From assembly GCF_011065405.1 (NCBI RefSeq), contig NZ_CP047056.1, positions 2,130,747 to 2,194,746 of the forward strand: 64,000 bases of DNA, in the 5' to 3' direction. The position numbers and the translations under genes are program-made. Origin of the DNA: Succinivibrio dextrinosolvens (GTDB taxonomy: Bacteria > Pseudomonadota > Gammaproteobacteria > Enterobacterales > Succinivibrionaceae). A model generated the notes under the pieces. It searched no databases and was not told the DNA's origin. It saw only the letters and a program-made list of their open reading frames with translations. Positions 42,855 through 51,879 of the stretch are shown in pieces; within the stretch, counting starts at the first letter, position 1, and the number at the start of each line of letters is the position of its first letter.

Positions 42855-42880
42855 CCTGAGGAACAGCAAATTTCCTCAGG
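42855..42880. terminator. Bidirectional hairpin terminator
   Basis: CCTGAGGAA and TTCCTCAGG arms with loop CAGCAAAT lie between the convergent HEPN and cheV genes. Confidence 0.75.
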
Positions 42881-42905
42881 ACTTTGAGAGAGAATAGATT
42901 AAATC

Positions 42906-43931
42906 CTAACTGCCCTTGCTCTTGTCATACTTGAAGCTGTCACTTGCTTCCTTTGCCTTATCAATATTTTCCAAAACTCCGTCTGCTGGATTGAAACCGT
43001 TGTGAAGAGATTCAATTGCACTGATGATAGTGGATGACAGAATTTCTGGATCAAACTTTGCGATAAAGCCGTTGGCTCCTGCGCGTTTGAGCATACTCTC
43101 GTTGAAGACACCAGAAATGGAAGTATGCAGAATAACATAAATCTCTTTTAATAAAGGATTTTTACGGATAGCGGCAGACAGAGAGTAGCCGTCAAGTTCA
43201 GGCATCTCCACATCAGAGATTAGAAGTTCAATCTCACTGAGCTTTCCTTCCGCTTGGAATTTATTGATAATTTCCAGCGCCTGTTTTCCGTCATGAGCCT
43301 CAATAGCCTCAAGACCGAGACTCTTAATGGTATTCACGGTCTGTTTTAACGCAATCTTGGAGTCATCTGCAACGAGGATCTTGGAATTTGGTCTTATGAT
43401 CTCCTGCAGATGAGCCTTCACATCATCAGGATGCTCGGCAATAACTTTCTTGTCAGGAGATATTTCAGACAGGATCTTCTCAACGTCAATGATTTCTACT
43501 AGCTCATGGTCAAATTCAGTTACCGCTACTAGGTAGGATTTCTGCCCTACACCTTGAGGTGCCGGCTTGATTTTATCCCAGCTGATATCAACAATTCTTT
43601 CTACTCGGTTTACAACGAATCCCTGTATAGACTTGTTGTACTCGGTCATTAAGAGCAGCTGCTTGTCCAGATTCTTTGTAGCAGGGCCGCCCATGGCGAA
43701 GCTTAAATCAATAACAGAGGAGGTAATTCCTCGGGCATCAATTACTCCGATTACCGACTGATGTAGTTTTGGCAGAATTGTTATATGAGGACAATGAACG
43801 ATTTCAAGAATTTTAAAAACATTCAGACCGTAAAGCTGAGGATTATTTGGAAGTCTGAACAGAAGCATCTCCATGCGGTTCTGTCCCACGATTCCTGTTT
43901 TTTGTTCAATACTGTCTATCAGTCCTGCCAT
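42906..43931 (-). CDS. cheV: Chemotaxis coupling protein CheV
   Basis: The protein has 341 residues. An N-terminal CheW-like domain covers about 12-165 (MEMLLFRLPNNPQLYGLNVF, VIGVIDARGITSSVIDLSFA). A receiver domain covers about 185-315 with the acidic pocket ILVADDSK, the phosphoacceptor Asp in LLISDVEMPELDGYSL, and the conserved Lys in FIAKFDPE. CheV couples chemoreceptors to CheA and is tuned by phosphorylation. It stands alone here with no other chemotaxis gene. It implies flagellar or twitching motility in this organism. Confidence 0.93.
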   Translation of the reverse strand: MAGLIDSIEQKTGIVGQNRMEMLLFRLPNNPQLYGLNVFKILEIVHCPHITILPKLHQSVIGVIDARGITSSVIDLSFAMGGPATKNLDKQLLLMTEYNKSIQGFVVNRVERIVDISWDKIKPAPQGVGQKSYLVAVTEFDHELVEIIDVEKILSEISPDKKVIAEHPDDVKAHLQEIIRPNSKILVADDSKIALKQTVNTIKSLGLEAIEAHDGKQALEIINKFQAEGKLSEIELLISDVEMPELDGYSLSAAIRKNPLLKEIYVILHTSISGVFNESMLKRAGANGFIAKFDPEILSSTIISAIESLHNGFNPADGVLENIDKAKEASDSFKYDKSKGS

Positions 43932-44284
43932 GTTCTTTCACCAAACTATCTATTGAAAAAACCTGAAAAAAAAACTTTGATCTATCAAATTATAGATATT
44001 GAGCAGAAGTTTATCCTTTTTTTTTTCAGGTTATTTGAAATTGCTCCAAAAAACTCGGAGCAATCTCTGATTTCGTTTTTAAAACTGTTAAGTTATGCAG
44101 TTATCGGTAGCATCATATACTATCTTTATGTTTTTTAAACAAATAAGTAAAAATTGCATAATATGCTGTGCGGTCTCTTCAAAAAACGAAGACACTTCCT
44201 TGCGAAAAACTTAAAAAACCGCTTTTATTAAAGAAAAAAATAATAAAAAAATCTACAGCAAACATAACATACGGAGAAAACACT
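43932..44284. other. Intergenic region with a hairpin
   Basis: No gene is supported. ATTGCTCC/GGAGCAAT (44040-44064) forms a stem and several long T- and A-tracts are present. ACGGAGAAAACACT at the end is the ribosome-binding site of the next gene. Confidence 0.5.
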
Positions 44285-44590
44285 ATGTGCAAAGTACGTA
44301 TCACCGTTGTGAAAATCGCAAATCATGAAGACCTGTCAGCCAAGTATGAAATCCCTCAGGATGATCCATGCCCAATGAGCGAGGGCATGATCTTTACTGT
44401 GGATGATTTCTCTCTGAAGCCTCATGAAATCTGCGAAAGCGCATGGCAGACTTTAACGCCTTTCATGATGACTTTAGGCTGTGGGGGAGAGAGAATATAT
44501 GGAGACTGGATGAAGAATCCGAAGTCAGCCATGATCTCCTGCAATGACGGTTTCAGACCGGTAAGTTTTCTTTTGGAAGCGGTTGAGTAG
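44285..44590 (+). CDS. TIGR04076-family protein
   Basis: The protein has 101 residues from the ATG at 44285, with GGAG eleven bases upstream; an in-frame upstream extension is unlikely to be translated. It matches the small cysteine-containing TIGR04076 family: MCKVRITVVKI at the start, DDPCPMSEGMIF, then a C-terminal half with LGCGGERIYGDWMKNP and MISCNDGFRPVSF. These proteins are common in anaerobes and of unknown function. The conserved Cys residues suggest metal or redox binding. Single gene. Confidence 0.75.
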   Translation: MCKVRITVVKIANHEDLSAKYEIPQDDPCPMSEGMIFTVDDFSLKPHEICESAWQTLTPFMMTLGCGGERIYGDWMKNPKSAMISCNDGFRPVSFLLEAVE

Positions 44591-44752
44591 TTTAGCTCGT
44601 TTATTTTTTCTAACTGTTACCTCTGTCATCTGTTTTTTTGGGATTTTTGAATTAGTACTCTGAAATTACAAAAAAAATAAACAATGATAGTGGTAGGTTA
44701 CCTTTCTTCTCTGTCCTTATTCTTGGCAGTTACCTGCATCATAGAGGTGTAT

Positions 44753-45544
44753 ATGATCTTAAGCTGGCTTAAATTTTTAAAAAAAATTTCACTGACTGTT
44801 GTTATGGTTCTGTTATTTTCTGGCTGTACAGTAAACAAGACAAAGCTTCCTCCGGATCTTGACTCACTTAAATCCAGTGAGACAGGCAGGCTTCCTGAGT
44901 TTGACTCTAAAGATGGCTATCCTGATTTTGTTGCACTGGTACAGGCTTATCCTCAAGAGAAATCCTATGTTTTCGCCAACGACAAGATGATTTTTAAGGA
45001 AACAAGAAAACTAAAGGATACTCAAATTTGGAAGGATGCAGCTAGGTTTGCCGAGATTAATCCTGAGGTTTTAAGTGCCTACTTTTCTCCTGTGATGAGC
45101 AAGCCTATTACCAAGGAAAACACTCCCTGGACATATTATCTGGTTGCACGTCTGATTGCTGATGTGGCTTCTTTTGGTACCAGGGGGCTCAAGAATTATT
45201 ATAAGCGTGTTCGTCCTTATGTTTACTTCAATACAGAAACCTGTTCAACTAAAAATGATGAAGAAGATCATAGACAAACATACTCTTATCCATCAACCCA
45301 TTCCACTTATGGACAGGCTTTAGCTCTAGTTCTCTCTGAAATTGATCCTGCAAGTCAGGCTGGCATAATAAAAAAAGGTGCTGATTATGGCTTCTTCCGT
45401 GTAGTTTGCGGTTTTCACTGGAATTCCGATGTGGAACTTGGTCGCATTGTGGCATCTTATGTTGTGGCAAGACTGCATTCTAATGCTGAGTTTTCTGAAG
45501 CATTAAAGTACGCTAAAGAAGAGTACCGTTCCCTGCAGAAATAG
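44753..45544 (+). CDS. Class A acid phosphatase (PhoN-like), lipoprotein
   Basis: The protein has 263 residues from the ATG at 44753 (AGAGGTG upstream). A lipoprotein signal peptide ends in the lipobox LLFSGC. The PAP2/acid phosphatase signature is complete: KNYYKRVRP, YPSTHSTYG, and YGFFRVVCGFHWNSDVELGR. It would hydrolyse phosphomonoesters in the periplasm, anchored to a membrane. A paralogue lies at 52860 on the other strand. Class A enzymes are usually soluble; two lipoprotein versions are a little unusual. Confidence 0.88.
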   Translation: MILSWLKFLKKISLTVVMVLLFSGCTVNKTKLPPDLDSLKSSETGRLPEFDSKDGYPDFVALVQAYPQEKSYVFANDKMIFKETRKLKDTQIWKDAARFAEINPEVLSAYFSPVMSKPITKENTPWTYYLVARLIADVASFGTRGLKNYYKRVRPYVYFNTETCSTKNDEEDHRQTYSYPSTHSTYGQALALVLSEIDPASQAGIIKKGADYGFFRVVCGFHWNSDVELGRIVASYVVARLHSNAEFSEALKYAKEEYRSLQK

Positions 45545-45601
45545 ATTTTATCTTTTGTTATTTGTATACGGCGTAAGTTTATATTACGTTAAGGTCAAAG
45601 T

Positions 45602-46279
45602 ATGAAACGTTCTGAAATCAATAAAGTTATCAGAGATATGGAAAAACTGCTCTCTGAATGTCATTTCTATCTGCCTGAATTTGCCTCCTGGTCTCCTGAC
45701 AAGTGGAAGAATGTAAAGAGCGATGCTCAGGAAATTATTGATAACCGTCTGGGCTGGGATATTACCGACTATGGTACCGGCAGATTTATGGAATACGGTT
45801 TTTCGCTTTTTACCATCAGAAACGGCAATGTCAAAGCTCCTGACAAATATCCAAAGCCTTATGCTGAAAAGGTACTGATGCTCTATCCTGGTCAGTTTGC
45901 TCCAACTCACTATCACTGGAACAAGATGGAGGATATTATCAACCGCGGCGGCAATGATATTTATATTACCGTGTGGAACGGTTCTGAGGATAATCAGAAG
46001 CTCGATACTGATGTTACAGTCTCCTGTGATGTCATTAAAAAGACCGTCAAGGCTGGAGGTAAGATCCTGCTGCACCCAGGAGAGAGCATCACCATCACCC
46101 CTTATCTGTACCATAACTTCATTACCAATACTTCTGGAGGTCCAGTACTTTTAGGTGAGGTTTCCATGTGCAATGATGATGAGAACGACAATAACTTCTT
46201 TGACAAGATCGGTCGTTTTCCTGAAATTGAGGAGGATGAAAAGCCTTACCGTCTGCTGTGCTTTGAGTATCCTAAATAG
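45602..46279 (+). CDS. D-lyxose ketol-isomerase
   Basis: The protein has 225 residues of the cupin-fold D-lyxose isomerase family (EC 5.3.1.15). The metal-binding motif is THYHWNKMEDI, with the later metal-ligand histidine probably in YLYHNF. Typical family sequence is seen at the start (KRSEINKVIRDMEKLL) and at FMEYGFSLFTIRNG. It interconverts D-lyxose and D-xylulose, and often D-mannose and D-fructose. It follows the acid phosphatase by 57 bp on the same strand but shows no functional link. AAGGTC precedes the ATG. Confidence 0.88.
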   Translation: MKRSEINKVIRDMEKLLSECHFYLPEFASWSPDKWKNVKSDAQEIIDNRLGWDITDYGTGRFMEYGFSLFTIRNGNVKAPDKYPKPYAEKVLMLYPGQFAPTHYHWNKMEDIINRGGNDIYITVWNGSEDNQKLDTDVTVSCDVIKKTVKAGGKILLHPGESITITPYLYHNFITNTSGGPVLLGEVSMCNDDENDNNFFDKIGRFPEIEEDEKPYRLLCFEYPK

Positions 46280-46332
46280 AGCAGGAAAAGAACTTTTGAG
46301 GCTTTAAAAGGCACTCAGCTATTTTGAAGAGA

Positions 46333-46364
46333 AGAGAGAACGGTATCATACTGCTCTCTCTTTA
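46333..46364 (+). terminator. Probable terminator of the isomerase gene
   Basis: GAGAG/CTCTC arms with an inner GTAT/ATAC pair are followed by TTTATTTT. The stem has mismatches. Confidence 0.45.
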
Positions 46365-46539
46365 TTTTGATTCCTAATGAAGTGCAGACAGTGGTTTTTG
46401 AACTTAATTTCATGTTTTTCTGAAGGTTAAGCCCAGAATCGGCTGCTTAAATGAATATACACTTGTCAGCAGTCAGAAAAGTAATATAATGCATTTAGCA
46501 AAATTAAATTTAACAAAATACAACCAAAGGAAATGTACC

Positions 46540-46926
46540 ATGTCAATCTACGGCGCAACAGCAGGCACAGAGTTAGAGGATATCATCCGCAGGAGTGAGG
46601 AAGGTGAGGCCAACGGTGCAGTCATCTATCAGGCGCTGGCTCTGATGGCCCGTGAACTGGGCTTAGCCGAGGAGGCTCAGATCTTCTCGGAGATCGCTAA
46701 TATGGAATCTCACCATTCTGGTTTTTATGCGGTGATGAATGCTAAGTATCCTCAGGCTTTCTGGGATGTGGTCAGGAGCATTCAGCAGGCAGAGGAAAAT
46801 GCCGACAGCCGTATGCCTCAGACTATTGAGAAGGTAAGAGCGCTGGGGACACCAGAGGCACTTTTGCCGCAGCTGAAGGTATGGAGTTTATCTGTGCTCA
46901 GGAGCGTTATCATGGCGAAATTCTAA
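46540..46926 (+). CDS. Rubrerythrin, ferritin-like part (frame 1)
   Basis: The ATG at 46540 has AAAGGAAATG upstream. The codons give the diiron ferritin-like domain of rubrerythrin: LEDIIRRSEEGEANGAVIYQ, LALMARELGLAEEAQIF, SEIANMESHHSGFYAVMN. After about residue 110 the frame leaves the family pattern and ends. The -1 frame, open from 46830, continues the domain. Either a real frameshift mutation, a sequencing error, or recoding splits the gene. Intact rubrerythrins detoxify peroxide in anaerobes. Confidence 0.8.
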   Translation: MSIYGATAGTELEDIIRRSEEGEANGAVIYQALALMARELGLAEEAQIFSEIANMESHHSGFYAVMNAKYPQAFWDVVRSIQQAEENADSRMPQTIEKVRALGTPEALLPQLKVWSLSVLRSVIMAKF

Positions 46927-47192
46927 AGCAGCTGATTGCCCGTCATGAGAGAGAGCAGAATGCCTGTGAACAGAGTTCTAATGAGCGTAGTGTCAACAGT
47001 TCATCTATGGAGAATAGCAGTAAGGAAAACACAAACGAACAGCAGAAGCAGGTCTCAAATGAGTCAGAGGTAAAGGTTTATGTATGCAAGGTATGCGGTT
47101 ACGAGCATATAGGCAGCCTTGATGACGAGCCGGATGATTATGTGTGTCCGCTTTGTCACAAAGGTAAGGAATACTTTGTGGAGAAGGAATAG
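46830..47192 (+). CDS. Rubrerythrin, C-terminal part with rubredoxin domain (frame 2)
   Basis: This frame is open from just after a TGA at 46827 and has an internal ATG at 46881. It encodes the end of the ferritin-like domain (EGMEFICAQERYHGEILKQL), a long Ser/Asn/Glu linker, and a rubredoxin-like iron site: VYVCKVCGYEHIG and YVCPLCHKGKEYF. The overlap with frame 1 is about 50 bp. No obvious slippery heptamer is visible there. Confidence 0.78.
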   Translation, partial: EGKSAGDTRGTFAAAEGMEFICAQERYHGEILKQLIARHEREQNACEQSSNERSVNSSSMENSSKENTNEQQKQVSNESEVKVYVCKVCGYEHIGSLDDEPDDYVCPLCHKGKEYFVEKE

Positions 47193-47746
47193 CACTCCAA
47201 AAAAACAAGGTAAATCTGAAGGTTACCAGTAAATTTTTTATCCTAAGTTAGCTAGTTTTCCTGCAGAAGACTGAAACAGTAAGTTCTCTGCAGGATTTTT
47301 TTCTCTGTCAAATGTCTGGTTCTGATTTTTCTTAAGTTTAAATTCTCTGCGCAGATAAATTCCCTTTCAGATCACATTTGTCTTATGACTTGGTATTTAA
47401 AAGTGGATGGAAGTGAAAAGCTTTTTATACTCTAAGGTAACCATGTTTTTTTTATTTGAGATGCCTGAAGAATGAGATCAGAAAAGTTAATAAAGCTTGT
47501 AAGACTTACTGCGGTTGCTGCTGCCTGCATTAATCAGAAGTGTCTAACCAAAATTAGAAAACCTTTCTAAAAGGTAGAAGAAAAAAAATAGATTGGAATG
47601 ATCACATTTAAGAAAAAATCTGTCTGAACCTATGAATATCGTCTGGTTAGGGAAATCCTAGCTAATTCGAGCCATGAGCTTGTGATAAACAAAAAGGGTA
47701 CTTTTTCTGAAAGTACCCTTCATGACAAACATAAGGACATATATTA
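47193..47746. other. Intergenic region, mostly empty
   Basis: No supported gene. A 32-codon frame at 47472-47570 (MRSEKLIKLVRLTAVAAACI) looks like a truncated signal peptide or chance. AAGGGTACTT/AAGTACCCTT (47694-47720) is a terminator for the minus-strand gene at 47747. Confidence 0.5.
47694..47720 (-). terminator. Intrinsic terminator of paralogue 2
   Basis: A perfect 10-bp stem followed on the minus strand by TTTTTGTTT. Confidence 0.75.
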
Positions 47747-48265
47747 CTAATTCTTTGCCAGGCCCTGCAGGATCTGATTTGCGTTCTTGATCTGATCACT
47801 TGCACCGCTTACGAAGCTGTTATACTGGCCCATGAAGTCCTGCAGCTTAACCATCTGAGTCTGGTTGTCGGAGTTGCAGTTCTCAGCCATGTGCTGGAGA
47901 GCTGAAGTAATTGCACGAACCTGCTCTGAGGTCTTAGAACCACCACTCCAGTTAGAGACATCAACACCTAAGGCTTTTGCTTCAAACATATACTTTATTA
48001 AAACTGTGCCTCTACCGACCTTATCCTTATCCTCATCCTTGGTATACTGACCAAGCTCGGCATTCATTCTGTCCAGAAGATTATTCAGCTGCTTTGCTTT
48101 ATCATTCTGAGCCTTCATGTCTGAAATCTTCATTTCAGCTTCTTTCTTCTTGGTGGCACCAACCTCTAACATAACCATAGCAGCCATCATCTGAATGGAC
48201 ATGCCCTCGAATTCGGTTCCCTTGATTGCATTTACATTTGAAGTTGAAATTGGTGCTACTGACAT
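47747..48265 (-). CDS. EspA/SseB-like secreted protein (paralogue 2)
   Basis: The protein has 172 residues, closely related to paralogue 3 at 48776. The N-terminus is MSVAPISTSNVNAIKGTEFE, followed by a hydrophobic helix (SIQMMAAMVMLEVG), a coil (KISDMKAQNDKAKQLNNLLD), and a C-terminal helix (AENCNSDNQTQMVKLQDFMG, then SFVSGASDQIKNANQ). Size and layout resemble EspA/SseB filament proteins. No Sec signal peptide is present, which fits a dedicated secretion route. It has its own terminator and about 500 bp of AT-rich upstream DNA. The family call is inference. Confidence 0.5.
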   Translation of the reverse strand: MSVAPISTSNVNAIKGTEFEGMSIQMMAAMVMLEVGATKKKEAEMKISDMKAQNDKAKQLNNLLDRMNAELGQYTKDEDKDKVGRGTVLIKYMFEAKALGVDVSNWSGGSKTSEQVRAITSALQHMAENCNSDNQTQMVKLQDFMGQYNSFVSGASDQIKNANQILQGLAKN

Positions 48266-48775
48266 AATCGTTACCTCTAAGTTGTAAAAATCTTTTGAAT
48301 AAAGCTGAATTCTTATTCGTGAATCAGATTTTTTTCGTTTAACCTTTGACTTAAGTATAAAACAAAATTTTCTAAAAGATGTAACTACTTTTTAATATAT
48401 AGCCTGTTTTGTTTAAAGTTGGAATATATGTCACATATTTTAGCTGTTTTGTAACTACATTATAATAGTGTAGCGCAAAAGATTTTGACGTCAGAAATAA
48501 GGAAAATACTATAAAGCTGATGAGGATATGGTCTGTTTTGAAAGAAATTCTGTGCTCTGATTCAGAGCTTTTTATCATATATTCTGCAGTTCATAGTGCA
48601 TTAGTCGAGGATATTGTACCTGATTTAAGCAGCGAGTATGGTGGTGGGAATGGGATATTATGCCTGAATTATAGAAAACGGAAATTAACGAGTCTGAAGA
48701 TCTGACTTTCGGAAAAACAAAAAGGATACCACCTTAAGATAGTATCCTTTACGTCAAACATAAGGACAAATTCTT
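48266..48775. other. Intergenic region between paralogues 2 and 3
   Basis: AT-rich DNA with no supported gene. AAAGGATAC/GTATCCTTT (48721-48750) is the terminator of paralogue 3. A plus-strand frame at 48520 has no recognisable sequence. Confidence 0.5.
48721..48750 (-). terminator. Intrinsic terminator of paralogue 3
   Basis: 9-bp perfect arms; on the minus strand the stem is followed by TTTGTTTTTCC. Confidence 0.7.
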
Positions 48776-49336
48776 TTAGTTCTTTGCCAGACCCTGCAGG
48801 ATCTGATTTGCATTCTTGATCTGATCACTTGCACCGCTTACGAAGCTGTTATACTGGCCCATGAAGTCCTGCAGCTTAACCATCTGAGTCTGGTTGTCGG
48901 AGTTGCAGTTCTCTGCCATGTGCTGAATTGACGAAGCGATTGCTCGGACTTGCTCAGCGCTCTTATTACATCCACAAACCGCTTTCTGTGATGTGCCTGG
49001 AATTGTGACTTCAATCGTCCAACCTGAGGTATCAACACCCAGACCTTTTGCTTCTGTGGCGTATTTCTTCAGAATTTCTCCGCGACCTTCCTTATCTTTA
49101 TCTTCATCCTTTGTATATTTACCAAGCTCGGCATTCATTCTGTCCAGAAGATTATTCAGAGCCTTAGCTTTATCGTTCTGAGCCTTCATGTCTGAAATCT
49201 TCATTTCAGCTTCTTTCTTCTTAGTGGCTCCAACCTCTAACATAACCATAGCAGCCATCATCTGGATGGACATGCCCTCAAACTCGGTTCCCTTGATTGC
49301 ATTGATGCTTGAAGTTGAAATACCTGTTACTGACAT
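48776..49336 (-). CDS. EspA/SseB-like secreted protein (paralogue 3)
   Basis: The protein has 186 residues. The first 95 and last 65 residues are nearly identical to paralogue 2 at 47747. The variable middle differs and contains a two-cysteine insertion (SQKAVCGCNKSAEQ). Conserved ends with a variable centre are expected for surface-exposed filament or tip proteins under diversifying pressure. The two genes are a tandem duplication on the minus strand, each with its own terminator. Role and secretion route are inferred only. Confidence 0.5.
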   Translation of the reverse strand: MSVTGISTSSINAIKGTEFEGMSIQMMAAMVMLEVGATKKKEAEMKISDMKAQNDKAKALNNLLDRMNAELGKYTKDEDKDKEGRGEILKKYATEAKGLGVDTSGWTIEVTIPGTSQKAVCGCNKSAEQVRAIASSIQHMAENCNSDNQTQMVKLQDFMGQYNSFVSGASDQIKNANQILQGLAKN

Positions 49337-49612
49337 AATCTTTTCCTCTGTATACTTAATCTGCCGTAGAAATCTGAAATGTTTTTGCTTAAAATCAGTT
49401 TTCTTTCCTTTACCTTTGATTTAAGTATAATACAAAAATTACTAAAACAATGTAGCTACATTATAAAAATATGTGCTTTTATCTGAAAAGGATATACAGA
49501 TCACATTTATATACGTTTTAGTACACCAAAATCCTGTTGTGGATCCAAAGAAAAACGGCGAGTCAGGTGATTATTTTTTGTTTTCTATGATCTTCTGTCT
49601 GAGTGAGGATAA

Positions 49613-50104
49613 CTACAGCTTTTTACGCATATAAATGACATCCTCCATGGGATTGTCGTAATAGGCCTCGCATTCTTCAAATCCTAATTTTCTGTAAAGA
49701 GAAACAGCAGCCTTAAGAGGCTTGATGGTATCAAGTACCATTTCCTCATTGCCTGAGGCTTTTGCATGATCAATAATAGTCTCTACCAGCCTCTCTCCCA
49801 GATGTCTGCCTCTGGCATTTGGCGTAAGGTAAAGCCGTTTCATTTCACAGCGTTTTGAGGTAAGCCTGTGATAGACAACCATTCCAAGAACCTCATCATT
49901 CTCCAGAGCAATAAGAAGTTCTCCCTGTGGAGGAGAATATCTGACAGCGGGATCATCAAGTTCTGCCTCAATATTCTGAAAAGACAAATCTCGGCCAAGT
50001 CTGTGGTAATACTCTTTAATCAGTTTTTTTACCTCATCAGGATATGCGGTTCCGTCTACTATCTGCATATGAAGTGTCTCTTTGTTCTGGAAGTCTGTTG
50101 TCAT
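49613..50104 (-). CDS. GNAT-family N-acetyltransferase
   Basis: The protein has 163 residues. The GNAT fold is recognised from LIALENDEVLGMVVYHRLTS, the acetyl-CoA-binding motif LTPNARGRHLGERLVETIID, and the C-terminal AVSLYRKLGFEECEAYYDNP. The substrate is not predictable. The upstream ATG has AGAAAGCTTAAT but no strong ribosome-binding site. No operon partner. Confidence 0.85.
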   Translation of the reverse strand: MTTDFQNKETLHMQIVDGTAYPDEVKKLIKEYYHRLGRDLSFQNIEAELDDPAVRYSPPQGELLIALENDEVLGMVVYHRLTSKRCEMKRLYLTPNARGRHLGERLVETIIDHAKASGNEEMVLDTIKPLKAAVSLYRKLGFEECEAYYDNPMEDVIYMRKKL

Positions 50105-50259
50105 AATTAAGCTTTCTCTTAATCTTTTGACTCCATTCTATAGTGAAAAAACTGCTAACGCTCAGAGCTTAAAGTTATTATTGTATACCTTTCAGAAAAT
50201 GGAACAATGCGAGCCTAATCTTGTACATATATTCCGATATTGAATTGGGACGGTGTGAG

Positions 50260-50502
50260 ATGGATATGGGAAAAAATACTCAGTCCTACTATGGCTATGA
50301 ACTCAGAAAATGCTCCTATGCGGAGTATCAGCATAAACTTAAGAAAAAGGCAGAGCAGAAAGCTCTCATTTCTAGACTGTACTCCTGTATTCATCAGCTG
50401 ATGGAGTCGATATGCCAGTGTCTGGAGGCTCTCTTCTCTCCTGAGGTTATCTCCGTATTTGGTATTATCGGTATTATTCTTTTTCTTTTAATCTCAGGCT
50501 GA
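50260..50502 (+). CDS. Small single-pass membrane protein, unrecognised
   Basis: The protein has 80 residues from the ATG at 50260; an upstream TTG start would add 13. The N-terminal part is polar and basic (LRKCSYAEYQHKLKKKAEQK) and the C-terminus is a clear transmembrane helix (VISVFGIIGIILFLLISG), so it is probably a tail-anchored inner-membrane protein. No family is recognised. Confidence 0.5.
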   Translation: MDMGKNTQSYYGYELRKCSYAEYQHKLKKKAEQKALISRLYSCIHQLMESICQCLEALFSPEVISVFGIIGIILFLLISG

Positions 50503-50675
50503 CAGTCTGTTTTCTAATCACATAAATAAATTCTCGACAGAGTCTGGAATTTTAAGAAAGGCTGTAGTGATATAAATTCTGACTTCATCTGAGAGCTCAA
50601 TCATGCTCCTTGTTCTCTAACTATCTGAATTTCACCTAAAATTAGAAAAGACAGCTAAGCTTGAAGGAGGAAAAG

Positions 50676-51812
50676 ATGACAGATAAAACTGGACCAAGTC
50701 AGATAAACGATAACCGCGATAAAGTCATTGTCAGAACCAGTGTTGTTGGAATACTGGTTAATGTTCTTTTAGCCGCTTTCAAGGCGGTAATCGGTATCAT
50801 GTCCAATTCCATAGCGGTGCTTCTGGATGCGGTTAACAATCTTTCAGATGCTCTATCCTCAATTATTACCATCGTGGGTACGAAACTGGCAGGAAAACTG
50901 CCTGATAAAAAACATCCTTTGGGTTATGGTCGAATTGAGTACTTAAGTGCCATGATAGTCTCCGGTATTGTGCTCTATGCCGGTATTACCGCAGCTGTGG
51001 AATCTGTCAAAAAGATAATCGAGCCACAGACTCCTCAGTACAGTACCACTTCACTGATTATTATTGCGGTGGCGGTTTTAGTTAAGATTGCCTTAGGGCG
51101 TTATGTGAAAGGGCAGGGGGTGAAGGTTAATTCCGGTGCTCTTGTTGCCTCAGGTGCGGATGCTCTCTTTGATGCGATACTATCCGCATCCGTTCTTGCC
51201 TGTGCGCTGGTATTTACCTTTACCGGTTTTTCTCTTGAAGCCTATGTTGGTGTCTTAATCTCGGTCTTTATCATCAAGGCCGGTATTGAAATGATGGTTG
51301 AGATGGTCAACGAGATCCTGGGTATCAGAGCAGATAAGGAAAAGACCTCAAGAATTAAAAAGCTTCTTACCGAAGAGCCTGAGGTAAGAGGAGCCTACGA
51401 TCTCATCATGTACAACTACGGTCCTGAGAAGGATTTTGCCTCCGTGCATCTGGAACTGCCTGACTCCATGACTGCAAGAGAGATTGACCAGCTGACCAGA
51501 AGATTAGAGCGTAAGGTCTACCGTAAGACAGGAGTGATCCTGGCAGGTGTTGGACTGTATTCCTACAATACCTCAGATGATGAGGCATCAGTGATTCAGA
51601 AAAAGGTTCACGATCTTGTGACCTCCTACGACTGGTGTGTGCAGATGCATGGCTTCTATGTCGATCTTGAGCAGAAGGAAATGTCCTTTGATGTGGTACT
51701 AAGCTTTGATATTGAAGCTAAGGCCGGTGTGGCTACTATCCACAGTGAACTTCAGAAGCTTTATCCTGACTACAGTATTGAGATTGCGCCCGATGTGGAT
51801 GTGTCGGACTAG
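50676..51812 (+). CDS. Cation diffusion facilitator (CDF) metal transporter
   Basis: The protein has 378 residues from the ATG at 50676, with GGAGG five bases upstream. Six transmembrane segments are visible. The family sites are LLDAVNNLSDALSSI (TM2), KHPLGYGRIEYLSAM, and VASGADALFDAILS (TM5 metal site). A cytoplasmic C-terminal domain starts near residue 210 and is longer than usual, with a second ferredoxin-like region (residues 290-375). CDF proteins export Zn, Fe, Mn or Co by proton antiport; the metal is not predictable. Confidence 0.9.
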   Translation: MTDKTGPSQINDNRDKVIVRTSVVGILVNVLLAAFKAVIGIMSNSIAVLLDAVNNLSDALSSIITIVGTKLAGKLPDKKHPLGYGRIEYLSAMIVSGIVLYAGITAAVESVKKIIEPQTPQYSTTSLIIIAVAVLVKIALGRYVKGQGVKVNSGALVASGADALFDAILSASVLACALVFTFTGFSLEAYVGVLISVFIIKAGIEMMVEMVNEILGIRADKEKTSRIKKLLTEEPEVRGAYDLIMYNYGPEKDFASVHLELPDSMTAREIDQLTRRLERKVYRKTGVILAGVGLYSYNTSDDEASVIQKKVHDLVTSYDWCVQMHGFYVDLEQKEMSFDVVLSFDIEAKAGVATIHSELQKLYPDYSIEIAPDVDVSD

Positions 51813-51822
51813 CTATATGAAG

Positions 51823-51856
51823 AAATGTCCTGGCTGAATAAGCTTAAGACATTTCC
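51823..51856. terminator. Hairpin between convergent genes
   Basis: GAAATGTC/GACATTTC stem between the CDF gene and the minus-strand small genes. Confidence 0.55.
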
Positions 51857-51879
51857 TCTATTGTTCAGAAAAGCCTTTC

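Noticed and set aside
43785-44138. Plus-strand frame overlapping the start of cheV
   Set aside because: Its first part is the antisense of cheV and the rest is AT-rich without family resemblance.
48520-48705. 61-codon plus-strand frame between two secreted-protein paralogues
   Set aside because: No recognisable sequence, weak start signal, and a terminator of the opposite gene follows.
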